Assembly (NCBI RefSeq): GCF_022533585.1
Contig: NZ_CP092827.1
Location: forward strand, 4,861,001-4,925,000
Reading direction: 5' to 3'
Origin: Pseudomonas sp. LS.1a
GTDB taxonomy: Bacteria; Pseudomonadota; Gammaproteobacteria; Pseudomonadales; Pseudomonadaceae
Length of the DNA stretch: 64,000 nt
The notes under the pieces are model-generated. The model ran no database searches. It was given only the letters and a program-made list of their open reading frames with translations, and was not told the DNA's origin. Position numbers and translations under genes: made by a program. Below are positions 63,432 through 64,000 of this stretch, in pieces (position 1 is the stretch's first letter; each line of letters opens with the position of its first letter).

Positions 63432-63560
63432 ATTCTGTTGCCAGAATGTCCATATGGACAGCCCAGCGAATCCGGATATGTGATCTTGTGAAGTTGCGAA
63501 CTTTCGGTTCTTTCGTCTTCACCACCGCAATCTGCGCTAGCAAATTGCTTGGGTGTTATA

Positions 63561-64000
<440 letters not shown>

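Noticed and set aside
63432..63560. tRNA gene in the 23S-5S spacer
   Set aside because: No cloverleaf or T-loop motif is visible in the spacer.

Overview
The window is chromosomal DNA of a Pseudomonas of the P. putida group. This is inferred from the high GC content, the many 'GTGGGAGCGGGTTTACCCGCGAA'-type REP palindromes (written here only as a type), the 5S rRNA, and a gene order (metE to recC) that I recall from memory as close to the P. putida KT2440 region around PP_4636-PP_4674. No search was run.

Layout, left to right. 1-3.5 kb: the tail of a polyamine-binding protein, a Tat-exported agmatine deiminase homologue, a PepSY/cytochrome b561 pair and a thiolase. 3.5-9.5 kb: an SDR protein lacking the catalytic Tyr, metE, a divergent MTHFR-family protein with a Cys-rich tail, and a CobW GTPase. 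9.5-16.3 kb: yjiX-cstA, a PilZ protein, a xanthine/uracil permease, radA and mscL. 16.4-26.3 kb: fpr, the LuxR solo ppoR, rlmG, cioAB with a 51-residue DUF2474 subunit and an ANR box, an MFS exporter, and a purine permease coupled to trmA. 26.4-37.3 kb: a secreted cupin, pcaHG, ypfJ, the chemoreceptor mcpS, ggt, mdaB with an ABM monooxygenase, and a TauE/SafE exporter with its LysR regulator.

37.4-43.2 kb holds a compact six-gene membrane-lipid operon resembling E. coli ynbABCD: a CDP-alcohol phosphotransferase, a hydrolase-methyltransferase fusion, a PAP2-dual-specificity phosphatase fusion, a small membrane protein, an acyltransferase and a CdsA-like enzyme. Its product is unknown. One gene carries an in-frame REP element between its two domains. 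A 62-bp perfect inverted repeat follows the operon.

43.6-51.1 kb: dmeR-dmeF nickel/cobalt efflux, a cupin, an orphan T6SS cassette (hcp, a glycine-zipper putative effector, an AT-rich membrane putative immunity gene), and mmsAB for valine catabolism with a LysR regulator. 51.3-63 kb: the yfiRNB c-di-GMP module and recCBD. The right edge is the distal part of an rRNA operon (5S and the 23S 3' end, minus strand).

Most genes are core metabolism or housekeeping. The accessory-looking stretches are 26.4-26.9 kb and 45.4-47.5 kb. Visible regulatory sites link several genes to oxygen (ANR), methionine (MetR-like boxes), metals (DmeR), flagellar sigma factor (FliA-like) and catabolite repression (Crc/Hfq CA motifs).
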